DNA of 17,776 nucleotides from JAWLCA01 sp050485905 (GCA_050485905.1 JBJHCH010000082.1:1-17776), one strand, 5' to 3'; counted from the stretch's first letter, positions 1 through 8,000 are shown. Numbers and translations are program-made. Notes: generated by a model from the sequence alone, not told the origin.

Positions 1-146
1 ATCCCGATCCGCAGGATGCCGCCGCGGTTCGGCTGCGCATGGGCCTTGCGCATGCCCGCAGGCAGGATCAGCGAGGCCGCGCCGAGCGCGCTCGCCCCCT
101 TGAGCAGTCCGCGCCGGCTCAGATCGCCAGTAAAGGTGCGTTTCAT
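1..146 (-). CDS. Family-5 ABC transporter substrate-binding protein, N-terminal fragment (partial)
   Basis: The reverse strand encodes 48 residues from an ATG at 146 before running off the window edge. An AGGAGG ribosome site (155-160) lies 8 nt upstream. The N-terminus carries a twin-arginine type signal (LSRRGLLKGAS at residues 9-19), a hydrophobic stretch and a likely cleavage site after AHA (residues 35-37). It is followed by RGGILRIG, which resembles the start of mature family-5 (peptide/nickel/opine, DppA/OppA-like) solute-binding proteins. By family knowledge such a protein would capture small peptides or similar solutes in the periplasm for an ABC importer. The substrate cannot be told from this fragment. 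The gene is divergent from the TAXI gene and is probably unrelated to taurine use. Confidence 0.72.
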   Translation of the reverse strand, partial: MKRTFTGDLSRRGLLKGASALGAASLILPAGMRKAHAQPNRGGILRIG

Positions 147-265
147 CTTGGTTTCCTCCTTGCTGTTGGCCCGCCGCGTGCGGTGCGGCGATCTTGTTTT
201 TCCATCGTCGCGGTGCTTTGGCGGCGAAACGCCATCACGACCGAAGTTCCGACTGTTGCGTGCAG

Positions 266-323
266 GTTGCAGCCATGCGCTTCGCAAGGCAAGCCCATCA
301 TTGCAATCAGTTGCATCCCATGC
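266..323. repeat. Imperfect direct repeats in the divergent intergenic region
   Basis: The 308-bp gap 147-454 contains no convincing gene. It does hold two related elements, GTTGCAGCCATGC at 266-278 and GTTGCATCCCATGC at 310-323, 44 bp apart. A perfect 8-bp palindrome ATTGCAAT sits between them at 300-307. They lie just upstream of the candidate promoter at 345-372 and could be regulator binding sites. No regulator is identified, and the similarity is partial. Confidence 0.3.
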
Positions 324-344
324 ACGGCCTGACGACAGAAGGGG

Positions 345-372
345 TTGACCGACAGGACCCTGCGCTTAGGCT
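345..372 (+). promoter_or_regulatory. Candidate sigma70-type promoter for the TAXI-TRAP operon
   Basis: TTGACC (345-350) and TAGGCT (367-372) are separated by 16 nt and resemble -35 and -10 boxes. They lie about 80 bp upstream of the TAXI start codon. The -10 match is weak, so this is a prediction from position and partial consensus only. Confidence 0.3.
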
Positions 373-454
373 AACCGCGCTGCGTCCGCCCCGCACCCAC
401 GAGCAGGGTGGACGAGAAACAAGAAGAACAGATGACACAACGGGAGAGAAAGCC

Positions 455-1477
455 ATGACATTCAAAGCTTCGCGCCGTACTGCCCTCGCCGCGACACTGG
501 CGTTGCCGCTTGCCGCGCTTGCACCTGCAGCGTCGGACGCGCAGGATCGCACCTATGTGCTGACAACGGCCACCACGGGCGGCACCTATTATCCGGTCGG
601 GGTGGCACTGGCGACGCTGGCGAAGATTCACCTGCAAGCACAGCACGGGATCGATATGTCGGCGATCAGTTCCGCAGGCTCGGGTGAGAACACCGTGCTG
701 ATGCGCGAAGACCAGGCGCAGTTCGCGATCATGCAGGGCCTGTTCGGCCAATGGGCCCGCGAAGGCTCCGGCGCGCTGGAGGGGGATGGCCCCCAAGAAA
801 ACCAGCGATCGATTGCGATGCTCTGGCCGAACGTCGAGCATTTCCTGATCCAGTCCGACCTTGCAGAGACGGGCACGGCATCGGACCTCAAGAGCTTTTC
901 GGGGGCGTTTTCCATCGGCGCGCGGAACTCGGGCACCGAACACTCCAACAAGTTCCTGCTTGGCAACTTTGGCATCGACTACGATAGCTGGGATCTCGTT
1001 TATCAGGGCTTTGGCCCGTCGATCGACTCGCTGATCAACGGCACCATCCAGGCGACGAACATCAATTCCGGCATCGGCGTCGGCACGGTGACGCGCGCCA
1101 AGGCACAGATGGGCGACGCGGTGACGCTGCTGTCGGTAACGGAAGAGGAACTGGCGGAGTTCGACGGCGGCACCGGGCTCTATTTCGCCATCACCATCCC
1201 GGGCGGCACCTATCCAGGTATCGACGATGATGTCGAGACTATCGCGCAGCCGAACTTCCTCGCGGTGAACCACGATGTACCGGAAGAGGATGTCTACCTC
1301 TTCACCAAGACGATGTACGAGAACCTCGGGTTTCTGTGCAATATCCACCCGGCGACATGCGACATGAGCCTTGAGAATGCCATGGCCGGCCTGCCGCTGC
1401 CGCTGCACGCGGGCGCCGCGCGCTACTACGAGGAAATGGGGCTGGAGATCCCCGAGAACATCGCGCCGGTTGATTGA
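455..1477 (+). CDS. TAXI family TRAP transporter substrate-binding protein
   Basis: This 340-residue periplasmic binding protein belongs to a TAXI-type TRAP transporter, a secondary importer driven by an ion gradient. The ATG at 455 is chosen because GGGAGAG (442-448) lies 6 nt upstream and the protein then begins with a clear export signal: KASRR, a hydrophobic core and a likely cleavage after ASDAQ (about residue 30). The open frame extends 87 codons further upstream, but that part is not signal-like. The mature protein opens with TTATTGGTYYPVG, the TAXI hallmark near the N-terminus. Later blocks such as SSAGSGENTVLM and the FSIGARNSGTEHSNKFLL region also fit the family. The fused permease follows 111 bp downstream. 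The ligand is unknown. Its position next to tpa suggests taurine or another C2 sulfonate, in parallel with the TauKLM TRAP system described in Rhodobacter, but TAXI proteins are often linked to dicarboxylates, glutamate and similar compounds. Confidence 0.88.
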   Translation: MTFKASRRTALAATLALPLAALAPAASDAQDRTYVLTTATTGGTYYPVGVALATLAKIHLQAQHGIDMSAISSAGSGENTVLMREDQAQFAIMQGLFGQWAREGSGALEGDGPQENQRSIAMLWPNVEHFLIQSDLAETGTASDLKSFSGAFSIGARNSGTEHSNKFLLGNFGIDYDSWDLVYQGFGPSIDSLINGTIQATNINSGIGVGTVTRAKAQMGDAVTLLSVTEEELAEFDGGTGLYFAITIPGGTYPGIDDDVETIAQPNFLAVNHDVPEEDVYLFTKTMYENLGFLCNIHPATCDMSLENAMAGLPLPLHAGAARYYEEMGLEIPENIAPVD

Positions 1478-1488
1478 TCTGCCGCGGC

Positions 1489-1513
1489 ACGGCCCTGCCT
1501 GCGGCGGGGCCGT
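1489..1513 (+). terminator. GC-rich hairpin after the TAXI gene (no U tract)
   Basis: ACGGCCC (1489-1495) can pair with GGGCCGT (1507-1513) across an 11-nt loop, starting 11 nt after the TAXI stop codon. No T run follows. It is therefore more likely an RNA-stabilising or partially terminating hairpin between binding protein and permease than a full terminator. Such a structure would favour high expression of the binding protein. Confidence 0.35.
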
Positions 1514-1525
1514 CCAGTGATATCG

Positions 1526-1554
1526 GACCTGGTCAGTTGAATTCTGACCGGGTC
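1526..1554. promoter_or_regulatory. 11-bp inverted repeat upstream of the TRAP permease
   Basis: GACCTGGTCAG (1526-1536) and CTGACCGGGTC (1544-1554) form an inverted repeat with one mismatch around an AT-rich centre TTGAATT (1537-1543). It lies 34 bp before the permease start. It could be an operator dyad or an RNA hairpin; no T tract follows directly. Confidence 0.4.
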
Positions 1555-1588
1555 ATTGCTGCATAGAAATCATTCCGATGAGGCGCCC

Positions 1589-3754
1589 ATGACCCGCGAG
1601 GCGACCGCCGCCACCACAACCGTTGCCGATCAGGGCGAGGATGACGGGCTGATGCGCTCGCGCGACAGTCTGGCGGGCCATGTCGCCTACTGGTTTGCCA
1701 TCGCGTTCTCGCTGCTCCACATCTGGTTCAATACGCTTGGCGCTTGGTCCGAGTTGTGGACCTCGGTCATCCATTTCGCCGGTTTCGGGTTCCTCTGCGC
1801 CCTGCTCTACCCCGCGATCCGTACAAGAACCGAACTGGGCCGGCGCCTGGTCTTCGCACTCGACCTGCTGCTGGGTCTGCTGGCGCTGAGTCTGGTGGCC
1901 TATCTGTGGCTGAACGAAGACGCGTTCTATGCCCGGACCATGCGGTTTGAGTGGCAGGACTGGGTCTTCACCAGCATTGCCTTGGTTCTGGGGGTGGAGT
2001 TCACGCGGCGCACCACCGGCTGGGTGATCCCGATCCTGATTGTGCTGTCGTTCACCTACATCACCTTCTGGGGCCGGTATGTCGGCGGGATGCTCACATT
2101 CGGTGGTCTGCGCACCGACACGATGCTGTTTCGCATTTTCTACACGGATGACGGCATGTTCGGCACGGTGGCCCGCATCTCGTCGAGCTTCGTCTTCATG
2201 TTCATCCTGTTCGGGGCCTTCCTGCTCAGGTCCGGTGCGGGGCATTTCATCATCGAGTTCGCGCAGGTGCTGGCGCGGCGGATGATCGGCGGGCCGGGGA
2301 TCGTTGCGATTATCGGTTCCGGGCTGATGGGCACCATCTCGGGCTCGGCCGTGGCCAATACGGTCGCCACCGGATCGATCACCATTCCACTGATGAAACG
2401 CGCCGGCATGCCCGCCAAGACCGCCGCTGCGACCGAGGCGGCGAGTTCTACCGGCGGCCAGATCATGCCACCAATCATGGGCGCTGGGGCCTTCATCATG
2501 GCGTCTTTCACCCAGATCCCCTATCTGACCATCGCCGCAGTCTCCGTCATCCCGGCAATTCTCTACTTCCTGTCGGTCGGATTCTATGTGCGGATCACGG
2601 CAAAACGTCTGAACCTCACCGCCGATACAGGCGCGCACAAGTCGCTTCTGCAGGTGCTCAAGGACAACGGCCTTGCCTTCTTCCTGCCGATAACGGTTCT
2701 GATCGGATTGATGATCTGGGGATATACCCCGACCTATGCAGCCGGCTTCGCGATCATCTCGGTGGTCGTCTCGTCATGGGTCACGAAGAACCCGATGGGG
2801 CCGCGCGCGGTGCTGGATGCGCTGGCACTGGGGGCGCGGAACATGATCATGACCGCGGTGCTGCTGGTCGCCATCGGCGTGGTAATCGCGGCCGTCACAA
2901 TCTCGGGCGTGGGCAACACCTTCTCGCTGATGATTGGCGCTTGGTCGGGCGGGTCGGTTCTGATCGCGATCATCCTGATCGCCATCGCCTCGCTGGTGCT
3001 GGGAATGGGGCTGCCGGTGGCGGCGGCCTATATAGTCATCGCCACCTTGTCGGCGCCCGCCCTCGCTGACCTGATCACCCGGACAGAGGTGATCTCGGCC
3101 ATCGCCGCCGGCACGATCAACGACGCGGTCGGGGCGATGCTGATGCTGGGCGCACCACAGCACGCGGCAGAAATTGGCCAGCCTATGACACGCGAGCTAG
3201 CCACCGAAATCCTGGCCGCCGCGCCGGTAGAGATGAACCGGATGATCCTGGAACAGACGCTCAGCCGCGAGTTGATCCTGTCCGCGCTTCTGGCCGCGCA
3301 TCTGATCATCTTCTGGCTCAGCCAGGACAGTTCGGTGACCCCGCCCGTCTGCCTGACCGCCTTTGCCGCCGCCGCCATTGCCAAGTCGAAGCCGATGGCA
3401 ACCGGCGTCACGGCCTGGAAGATGGCAAAGGGGCTTTACGTGCTGCCGCTGCTCTTCGCCTATTCCCCAATCCTACACGGCACCTTGCTGGAGAAGCTGG
3501 AGGTCGCTCTGTTCACCGCCGCCGCGCTTTACTGTGTTGCGGCGGTATTCGAGGGGCACATGGAAGCCGCGATCAACTGGGTCCAACGGATCATCCTAGC
3601 GGCCCTGTTTCCGTTGCTGATCTGGCCAAAGGCCGACGCCATGCACTGGGCGGCACTGGCCGTGTTCTTCGCCATCCTGGCATGGAACATACGGCAGGAT
3701 CGACTGTCCCGGCGTGGCCCCGCCCCGGCGCCAACGGTCAGCACACCTCCGTAA
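1589..3754 (+). CDS. TRAP transporter fused permease (DctQM, 4TM/12TM type)
   Basis: This 721-residue inner-membrane protein fuses the small (DctQ) and large (DctM) TRAP permease subunits, the usual arrangement with TAXI binding proteins. A polar N-terminus of about 30 residues is followed by the DctQ-like helices (about 31-165) and the DctM part. The latter shows typical TRAP blocks: SGSAVANTVATGSITIPLMKR (about 251-271), TEAASSTGGQIMPPIMGAGAF (about 282-302), then GMGLPVAAAYIVIATLSAPAL and SQDSSVTPPVCLTAFAAAAIA further on. The ATG at 1589 is preferred because GAGG (1580-1583) lies 5 nt upstream; an in-frame TTG at 1556 would add 11 residues but lacks a ribosome site. The 3' end overlaps the convergent tpa gene by 17 bp. 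It should form the transport channel for the preceding TAXI protein. Substrate is inferred only from context. Confidence 0.9.
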   Translation: MTREATAATTTVADQGEDDGLMRSRDSLAGHVAYWFAIAFSLLHIWFNTLGAWSELWTSVIHFAGFGFLCALLYPAIRTRTELGRRLVFALDLLLGLLALSLVAYLWLNEDAFYARTMRFEWQDWVFTSIALVLGVEFTRRTTGWVIPILIVLSFTYITFWGRYVGGMLTFGGLRTDTMLFRIFYTDDGMFGTVARISSSFVFMFILFGAFLLRSGAGHFIIEFAQVLARRMIGGPGIVAIIGSGLMGTISGSAVANTVATGSITIPLMKRAGMPAKTAAATEAASSTGGQIMPPIMGAGAFIMASFTQIPYLTIAAVSVIPAILYFLSVGFYVRITAKRLNLTADTGAHKSLLQVLKDNGLAFFLPITVLIGLMIWGYTPTYAAGFAIISVVVSSWVTKNPMGPRAVLDALALGARNMIMTAVLLVAIGVVIAAVTISGVGNTFSLMIGAWSGGSVLIAIILIAIASLVLGMGLPVAAAYIVIATLSAPALADLITRTEVISAIAAGTINDAVGAMLMLGAPQHAAEIGQPMTRELATEILAAAPVEMNRMILEQTLSRELILSALLAAHLIIFWLSQDSSVTPPVCLTAFAAAAIAKSKPMATGVTAWKMAKGLYVLPLLFAYSPILHGTLLEKLEVALFTAAALYCVAAVFEGHMEAAINWVQRIILAALFPLLIWPKADAMHWAALAVFFAILAWNIRQDRLSRRGPAPAPTVSTPP

Positions 3755-5114
3755 GGGCGCCGTCGATTGCGTCAGTGATCCGGTCGATGTCGTCGGCCGT
3801 GGCGATCAGCGCCGGGCTGAGGCAGAGCGTGTTGTTCAGCCCCGGCAGCGAGCGGTTGGTCATCCCGATCTGGACCCCGCGCGCCATGGTGGCCGAGACG
3901 ACCGCGGCGACCTGTTTCTCGGGCAACGGTTTCTTTGTCGCGCGGTCTGCCACCAGTTCGGCGCCGCAGAACAGCCCCTTGCCGCGCACGTCGCCGATCA
4001 CCTCGTGACGGTCCTGCAGCCCGCGCAGGTTGTCCATCAGCCGCGCGCCCATCGCCTTGGTGTTCGCCAGCAGATCCTCGTCCTCGATGATGCGCATGTT
4101 CTCCAACGCCGCCGCCGGACCGGATGTGCAGCCGCCAAAGGTAGAGATGTCGCGGAAATAACCCAAGTGGTCACCATCGTCCTTGAACATCTCGAACACC
4201 GCCTCGGTCGTCACTGTGCACGAGATCGCGGCGTAGCCAGAGGCGACGCCCTTGGCCATCGTTACGATATCGGGCTGGACGCCATAGTTCTGGTAGCCGA
4301 ACCATTCGCCCGTCCGCCCCAATCCGCAGACGACCTCATCGATGTGCAGCAGGATGTCGTATTTCCGGCAGATCTCCTGCACCGTCTCCCAATACCCCTC
4401 TGGCGGGGTGATGACGCCACCGCCGGCGGTGACGGGTTCCAGCACGATTGCGCCCACACTATCCGGCCCTTCGCGCAGGATCACCTCTTCTATCGCGCGG
4501 GCCGCGCGGACGCCGTAATCCGGCACCTCGCCCCACTGGCTCCGGTATTCGAGGCAGTGCGGCACCTGCACGAAGCCGTCCGGAAACGGCCCGTAATGAA
4601 CCGCACGTTCGGGCTGCCCGCCCGAGGCAAGGCAGGCAATGGTCGTGCCATGATAGTCGCGCTCACGAAACAGGATCTTCCACTTCTTGCCGCCGTGACG
4701 CCGATGCGCGATCTGGCGCACCATCTTGTAGGCTTTCTCGTTCGCCTCGGAGCCGGAGTTGGAATAGTAGACCCGGCTCATACCCGGCATCTTGCCGATC
4801 AACCGCTCCGCAAACAGCGCCCCCGGCACGGATCCGGCTGAGCCGGCAAAATAGTTCAACCGCAACAGCTGATCACGCACCGCGTTCGCAATTGACTCGC
4901 GGCCGTAACCCACATTCACCGTCCAGACACCGCCCGAGACGGCATCCAGCGTCTCGCGCCCCGCAGCGTCCCAGACACGCAGCCCCTTGCCAGCAACAAT
5001 GACCCGGGGATCGCTCGTCTCGAACGGTTTGTGCTGGGTCAGGTGATGCCAGACGTGGGCGCGATCGGCGGCGACGATTTCGGCCAGATCGTTGCGGTGA
5101 AAGCCGAGTTCCAT
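3738..5114 (-). CDS. tpa: Taurine:pyruvate aminotransferase
   Basis: Tpa is a cytoplasmic PLP enzyme that converts taurine plus pyruvate to sulfoacetaldehyde plus L-alanine, the first step of taurine dissimilation. The 458-residue protein is a class III (omega) aminotransferase. Numbering from the chosen start, it shows a YYSNSGSEANEKA cofactor-phosphate block (about 117-129), the YHG motif (about 154-156), the PLP-contacting DEV-CGLGRTG block with Asp259, and MAKG with the Schiff-base Lys288. The ORF could start at 5120, but GGGAG (5121-5125) directly abuts that ATG and is 6 nt from the second ATG at 5114, so the second is preferred. The gene is divergent from tauR and sits in a tau cluster with xsc, which separates Tpa from other omega-aminotransferases such as those acting on beta-alanine or hypotaurine. 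Expression is probably activated by TauR through repeats at 5189-5246. Confidence 0.9.
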   Translation of the reverse strand: MELGFHRNDLAEIVAADRAHVWHHLTQHKPFETSDPRVIVAGKGLRVWDAAGRETLDAVSGGVWTVNVGYGRESIANAVRDQLLRLNYFAGSAGSVPGALFAERLIGKMPGMSRVYYSNSGSEANEKAYKMVRQIAHRRHGGKKWKILFRERDYHGTTIACLASGGQPERAVHYGPFPDGFVQVPHCLEYRSQWGEVPDYGVRAARAIEEVILREGPDSVGAIVLEPVTAGGGVITPPEGYWETVQEICRKYDILLHIDEVVCGLGRTGEWFGYQNYGVQPDIVTMAKGVASGYAAISCTVTTEAVFEMFKDDGDHLGYFRDISTFGGCTSGPAAALENMRIIEDEDLLANTKAMGARLMDNLRGLQDRHEVIGDVRGKGLFCGAELVADRATKKPLPEKQVAAVVSATMARGVQIGMTNRSLPGLNNTLCLSPALIATADDIDRITDAIDGALTEVC

Positions 5115-5120
5115 GGACAT

Positions 5121-5125
5121 CTCCC
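5121..5125 (-). promoter_or_regulatory. Ribosome binding site deciding the tpa start
   Basis: On the minus strand GGGAG touches the ATG at 5120 with no spacer but stands 6 nt before the ATG at 5114. This favours the downstream start, giving a product that begins MELGFHRND. Confidence 0.55.
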
Positions 5126-5188
5126 GTGCAGGGCGCCCGTCGGGCGGTTTAATTTCGCTGACACGATGCCGGAAGCACCGCCATGCAG

Positions 5189-5246
5189 ATAGGGCCAGAC
5201 CTGCCAGCCCTATAGCGCCAATTCCTCCTTGAGCTACTGGCGCCAG
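5189..5246 (-). promoter_or_regulatory. Predicted TauR operator: three direct repeats upstream of tpa and tauR
   Basis: Read on the minus strand (towards tpa) there are three related 10-mers: CTGGCGCCAG (5246-5237), TTGGCGCTAT (5221-5212) and CTGGCCCTAT (5198-5189). They are spaced 25 and 23 bp start to start. The first is also a perfect palindrome. From memory, the R. capsulatus TauR work describes direct repeats of the form CTGGACYTAA in the tauR-tpa intergenic region; these elements resemble that pattern (CTGG-C-TA). The same element recurs before tauA and xsc in this window. Binding by TauR, and autoregulation of tauR, are inferences. Confidence 0.6.
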
Positions 5247-5290
5247 CCCACAAACTCCGCTCTAATGCTCTTGCAGAGGGGGGATCGACG

Positions 5291-6757
5291 ATGGCGGTTT
5301 CGGCAGAGTGCTTCTTTCTCGATCCGACTTACAAAGGCACGCTGCAAGCACAGATCCGGCAGATGGTGGCGGAAGGCATTCTGTCGGGTCGGCTGCGTCC
5401 GGGCGAAAGGCTGCCGTCCAGTCGCGGTCTTGCCGATCACCTTGGCGTCAGTCGGATCACCGTGACGCTTGCCTATTCCGACCTCGTCGCAGACGACTAT
5501 CTGTCCGCACGCGGCCGGTCTGGCTATTTCGTTTCGGACACCGCGCCGCAGCCGCAGGACTTCCCACCGAGTACCGTGATCGAGGCAGAGCAGATCGACT
5601 GGGGCCGCGCCATCGGGCAGCGATTCAGCGGTATCACCAGCATGGGAAAGCCCGAGAACTGGCGCGAATTCCGGTATCCGTTCGTCTATGGCCAGGCAGA
5701 TGCCGGCCTGTTCGACCACCAGAACTGGCGCGGCTGCACCCTGATGGCCTTGGGCCAGAAGGATTTTCCGCACCTGACTGACGACCACTTCGAACGCGAT
5801 GACCCGCGGCTGGTGGAATACATCGCCCGCCACACCCTTCCGCGCCGGGGCATCCTCGCGCGACCCGAAGAAATCCTGGTGACATTGGGGGCGCAGAATG
5901 CGCTTTGGTTGGCGGCGCAGGTGCTGCTGAACCAGCGCCGTACCGCAGCCATCGAAGAGCCGGGCTATCCAGGGCTGCGCGACATCCTGCAGCAGACGCG
6001 CTGCCGGGTGCAGCCGGTGCCTGTTGGTATTGACGGGCTGGCGCCTGACAGCCTGCCGCAGGGCATCGACGTGGTGTTCTGCACCCCAAGCCATCACTGC
6101 CCCACGGGTGCCACGATGCCGATCGAGGCCAGACATGCCCTGCTCGCGCGCGCACGCGAAGCGGACTTTCTGGTAGTGGAAGACGACTATGACTTCGAGA
6201 TGGCTTTCTCCCGCGCGCCCCTTCCGTCACTAAAGTCTCTCGATACGGCAGGCAGGGTGATTTATGTGGGCAGCTTCTCCAAATCGCTCTTTCCCGGCCT
6301 GCGGCTCGGCTATCTGGTCGCGCCCGAACCCGTGGTGCGCGAGGCACGCGCCCTGCGCGCGACCGTGCTGCGCCACCCACCGGGCCTGATGCAGCGGGCG
6401 GCAGCATATTTTCTGTCACTCGGCCACTACGATGCGCTGATCAAGCGGCTGGGTCAGGCATTCCAGACAAGGCGGCAAGTCATGCTGGACGCAGTCCATG
6501 CCCACGGTCTAAGCGTTGCGGGTCGGGTCGGCACCGGCGGCTCCAGCCTGTGGATGCGGGCGCCCGAAGGGGTTGATACGGTGACGCTTGCCGACAGGCT
6601 TCTGGCGCGCAGCGTGCTGATCGAACCGGGACGGCCGTTCTTTGGCGGGGGCGAAGGCCCGACCAGCTTCTATCGCATTGCCTACAGTTCGATTCCCGCC
6701 GAGCGCATCGCAGAGGGTGTTGCCCAGATTGCGCGATGTCTGGCGGAGAGCGAGTGA
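5291..6757 (+). CDS. tauR: MocR-type (GntR/aminotransferase) taurine regulator
   Basis: TauR is a PLP-dependent transcription factor of the MocR/GntR family that activates taurine genes. The 488-residue protein has an N-terminal winged helix-turn-helix (about 10-80), including RLPSSRGLADHLGVSRITV in the recognition region. A linker (about 83-125) leads to a class I aminotransferase-like domain (about 130-485). That domain shows EEPGYPGLR (222-230), VVEDDYDFEM (295-304) and GSFSKSLFPGLRLGYLV with the expected PLP lysine at Lys331. The ATG at 5291 is supported by the purine-rich AGAGGGGGG (5275-5283). The gene is divergent from tpa and precedes tauABC, the arrangement known from Rhodobacter and roseobacters. 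The ligand is probably taurine sensed as a PLP external aldimine, an inference from the MocR family. Confidence 0.88.
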   Translation: MAVSAECFFLDPTYKGTLQAQIRQMVAEGILSGRLRPGERLPSSRGLADHLGVSRITVTLAYSDLVADDYLSARGRSGYFVSDTAPQPQDFPPSTVIEAEQIDWGRAIGQRFSGITSMGKPENWREFRYPFVYGQADAGLFDHQNWRGCTLMALGQKDFPHLTDDHFERDDPRLVEYIARHTLPRRGILARPEEILVTLGAQNALWLAAQVLLNQRRTAAIEEPGYPGLRDILQQTRCRVQPVPVGIDGLAPDSLPQGIDVVFCTPSHHCPTGATMPIEARHALLARAREADFLVVEDDYDFEMAFSRAPLPSLKSLDTAGRVIYVGSFSKSLFPGLRLGYLVAPEPVVREARALRATVLRHPPGLMQRAAAYFLSLGHYDALIKRLGQAFQTRRQVMLDAVHAHGLSVAGRVGTGGSSLWMRAPEGVDTVTLADRLLARSVLIEPGRPFFGGGEGPTSFYRIAYSSIPAERIAEGVAQIARCLAESE

Positions 6758-6803
6758 AAGGAATTTACGGATCGCCCAAAGAACGGGCAACGCGGTGCAC
6801 GCT

Positions 6804-6862
6804 CTGGCACGGCCTGCGCAGAGCACGGACTGGCATCATTCAAACCAGGCTTCTGGCGCTAT
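6804..6862 (+). promoter_or_regulatory. Predicted TauR operator: three direct repeats upstream of tauA
   Basis: CTGGCACGGC (6804-6813), CTGGCATCAT (6830-6839) and CTGGCGCTAT (6853-6862) are direct repeats spaced 26 and 23 bp. This is nearly the same geometry as the three repeats before tpa. The last copy shares TGGCGCTAT exactly with the middle tpa copy. They lie in the 235-bp tauR-tauA gap, 131 bp before the tauA start, and no gene is apparent in that gap. Direct TauR binding is inferred. Confidence 0.55.
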
Positions 6863-6992
6863 GGACGGCTTCCCCCGGACCACAGGATATCCATGACCGT
6901 CGCAGGGACAGCGCCATCGGCAATGCCCGAGACGCCGGCCGACAGGCCAAGGGGCGACCACCCTTTAGGCCGCAGCAACAGGGAAGCCCAAA

Positions 6993-7982
6993 ATGTCACG
7001 ACCGAAACTCCTCGCCTCTGCCGCCGCGGCGCTCGCGCTTTCGGCAGGCCCTGCACTCGCCGTTGACGAGATTACCGTCGCCTATTTTCTGGAGTGGCCG
7101 ACGCCGAACCAGTATGCGCAGGCAACCGGGGCCTATGAAGAGGCGCTTGGCGTCACCGTCAACTGGCGCGCTTTTGATACCGGCACCGCAATGTCTGCAG
7201 CAATGGCATCAGGCGCGGTCCAGATTGCCTTTTCGCAGGGCGTCCCGCCCTTCGTCGTCGCCACGTCGGCCGGGCTGGAACTGGAACTGGTGGATATTGC
7301 GGTGACCTATGACGACAATGACAACTGCGTTGTTCACGCGTCGGAGAACATCACCAAGGACAACGCGACTGACCTAGAAGGCAAGCGCGTTGCCGTACCC
7401 ATCGGAACGGCCGCACACTACGGCATGCTGAAGCAGATGGAGCATTTCGGCATCGATACCTCGACCCTTTCCATCGTCGACATGGCGCCCGCCGACGGTG
7501 CCGCGGCGCTCGCGCGGGGCGACCTTGCAATGGCGTGCGGCTGGGGCGGTGGGCTGCGGCGAATGCTCGAGCATGGGAATGTTCTGCTGACGGGCGCCGA
7601 GAAGAACGAACTTGGAATCCGGATCTTCGATGTCACATCTGTCGACCGCGCCTTTGCGGAAGCCAACCCCGAACTCATCGCCACGTTCGTCAAGACCACG
7701 GCCGAGATGAATGAGCGGTTCGCCAGCGAGCGCGATGCGATGCTGCCGGTGATCGCAGAAGCGGCCGGCATGGATCTGGAAGCCACCGTCGCCACGATTG
7801 ACGGCTTCGATTTCCCGTCGATGGAGGCGCAGTTGAGCGCAGACTGGCTGGGTGGCGGCCTGCAGGCCTTCCTGAAGGAAGTCGCCGATTTCTTCGTGGC
7901 CCAGGGCACGCTGGACAGCGCGCTCGACAGCTATGAAGGCGTGGTGAACGCATCCTACATGCAGATGGCTGCAGAGATGTGA
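6993..7982 (+). CDS. tauA: Taurine ABC transporter substrate-binding protein
   Basis: TauA is the periplasmic binding component of the TauABC importer. The 329-residue protein has a Sec signal peptide (residues 1-23, cleavage after ALA). It shows the TauA/SsuA fold signature: an opening strand EITVAYFLEWPTPNQYA, the block VNWRAFDTGTAMSAAMASGAVQIAF, and LEGKRVAVPIGTAAHYGML (about 129-147), which parallels the substrate-binding GKRIAVP...THY region of E. coli TauA. The ATG at 6993 is preceded by a GGGA site (6981-6984). It is followed by tauB and tauC, with a hairpin in the tauA-tauB gap that may allow more TauA than TauBC to be made. Specificity for taurine rather than other sulfonates is inferred from tauR, tpa and xsc next to it. 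Confidence 0.9.
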   Translation: MSRPKLLASAAAALALSAGPALAVDEITVAYFLEWPTPNQYAQATGAYEEALGVTVNWRAFDTGTAMSAAMASGAVQIAFSQGVPPFVVATSAGLELELVDIAVTYDDNDNCVVHASENITKDNATDLEGKRVAVPIGTAAHYGMLKQMEHFGIDTSTLSIVDMAPADGAAALARGDLAMACGWGGGLRRMLEHGNVLLTGAEKNELGIRIFDVTSVDRAFAEANPELIATFVKTTAEMNERFASERDAMLPVIAEAAGMDLEATVATIDGFDFPSMEAQLSADWLGGGLQAFLKEVADFFVAQGTLDSALDSYEGVVNASYMQMAAEM

Positions 7983-8000
7983 TCGGCTGATAACCGACGT

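Noticed and set aside
194..454. An 87-codon upstream extension of the TAXI gene in the same frame
   Set aside because: It is not signal-like and has no ribosome site. The ATG at 455 has GGGAGAG at 6 nt and begins a proper export signal.
371..2638. Long antisense open frames over the TAXI and TRAP permease genes (371-1408 and 1553-2638)
   Set aside because: They are low-complexity Arg/His/Gln/Asp-rich translations without ribosome sites or motifs, shadows of the sense genes.
5134..5153. CGCCC-GTC-GGGCG hairpin followed by GTTTAATTT on the plus strand
   Set aside because: It looks like a terminator, but it lies in the tpa leader with no plus-strand gene ending there. The stem is only 5 bp, so it was not listed as a terminator.
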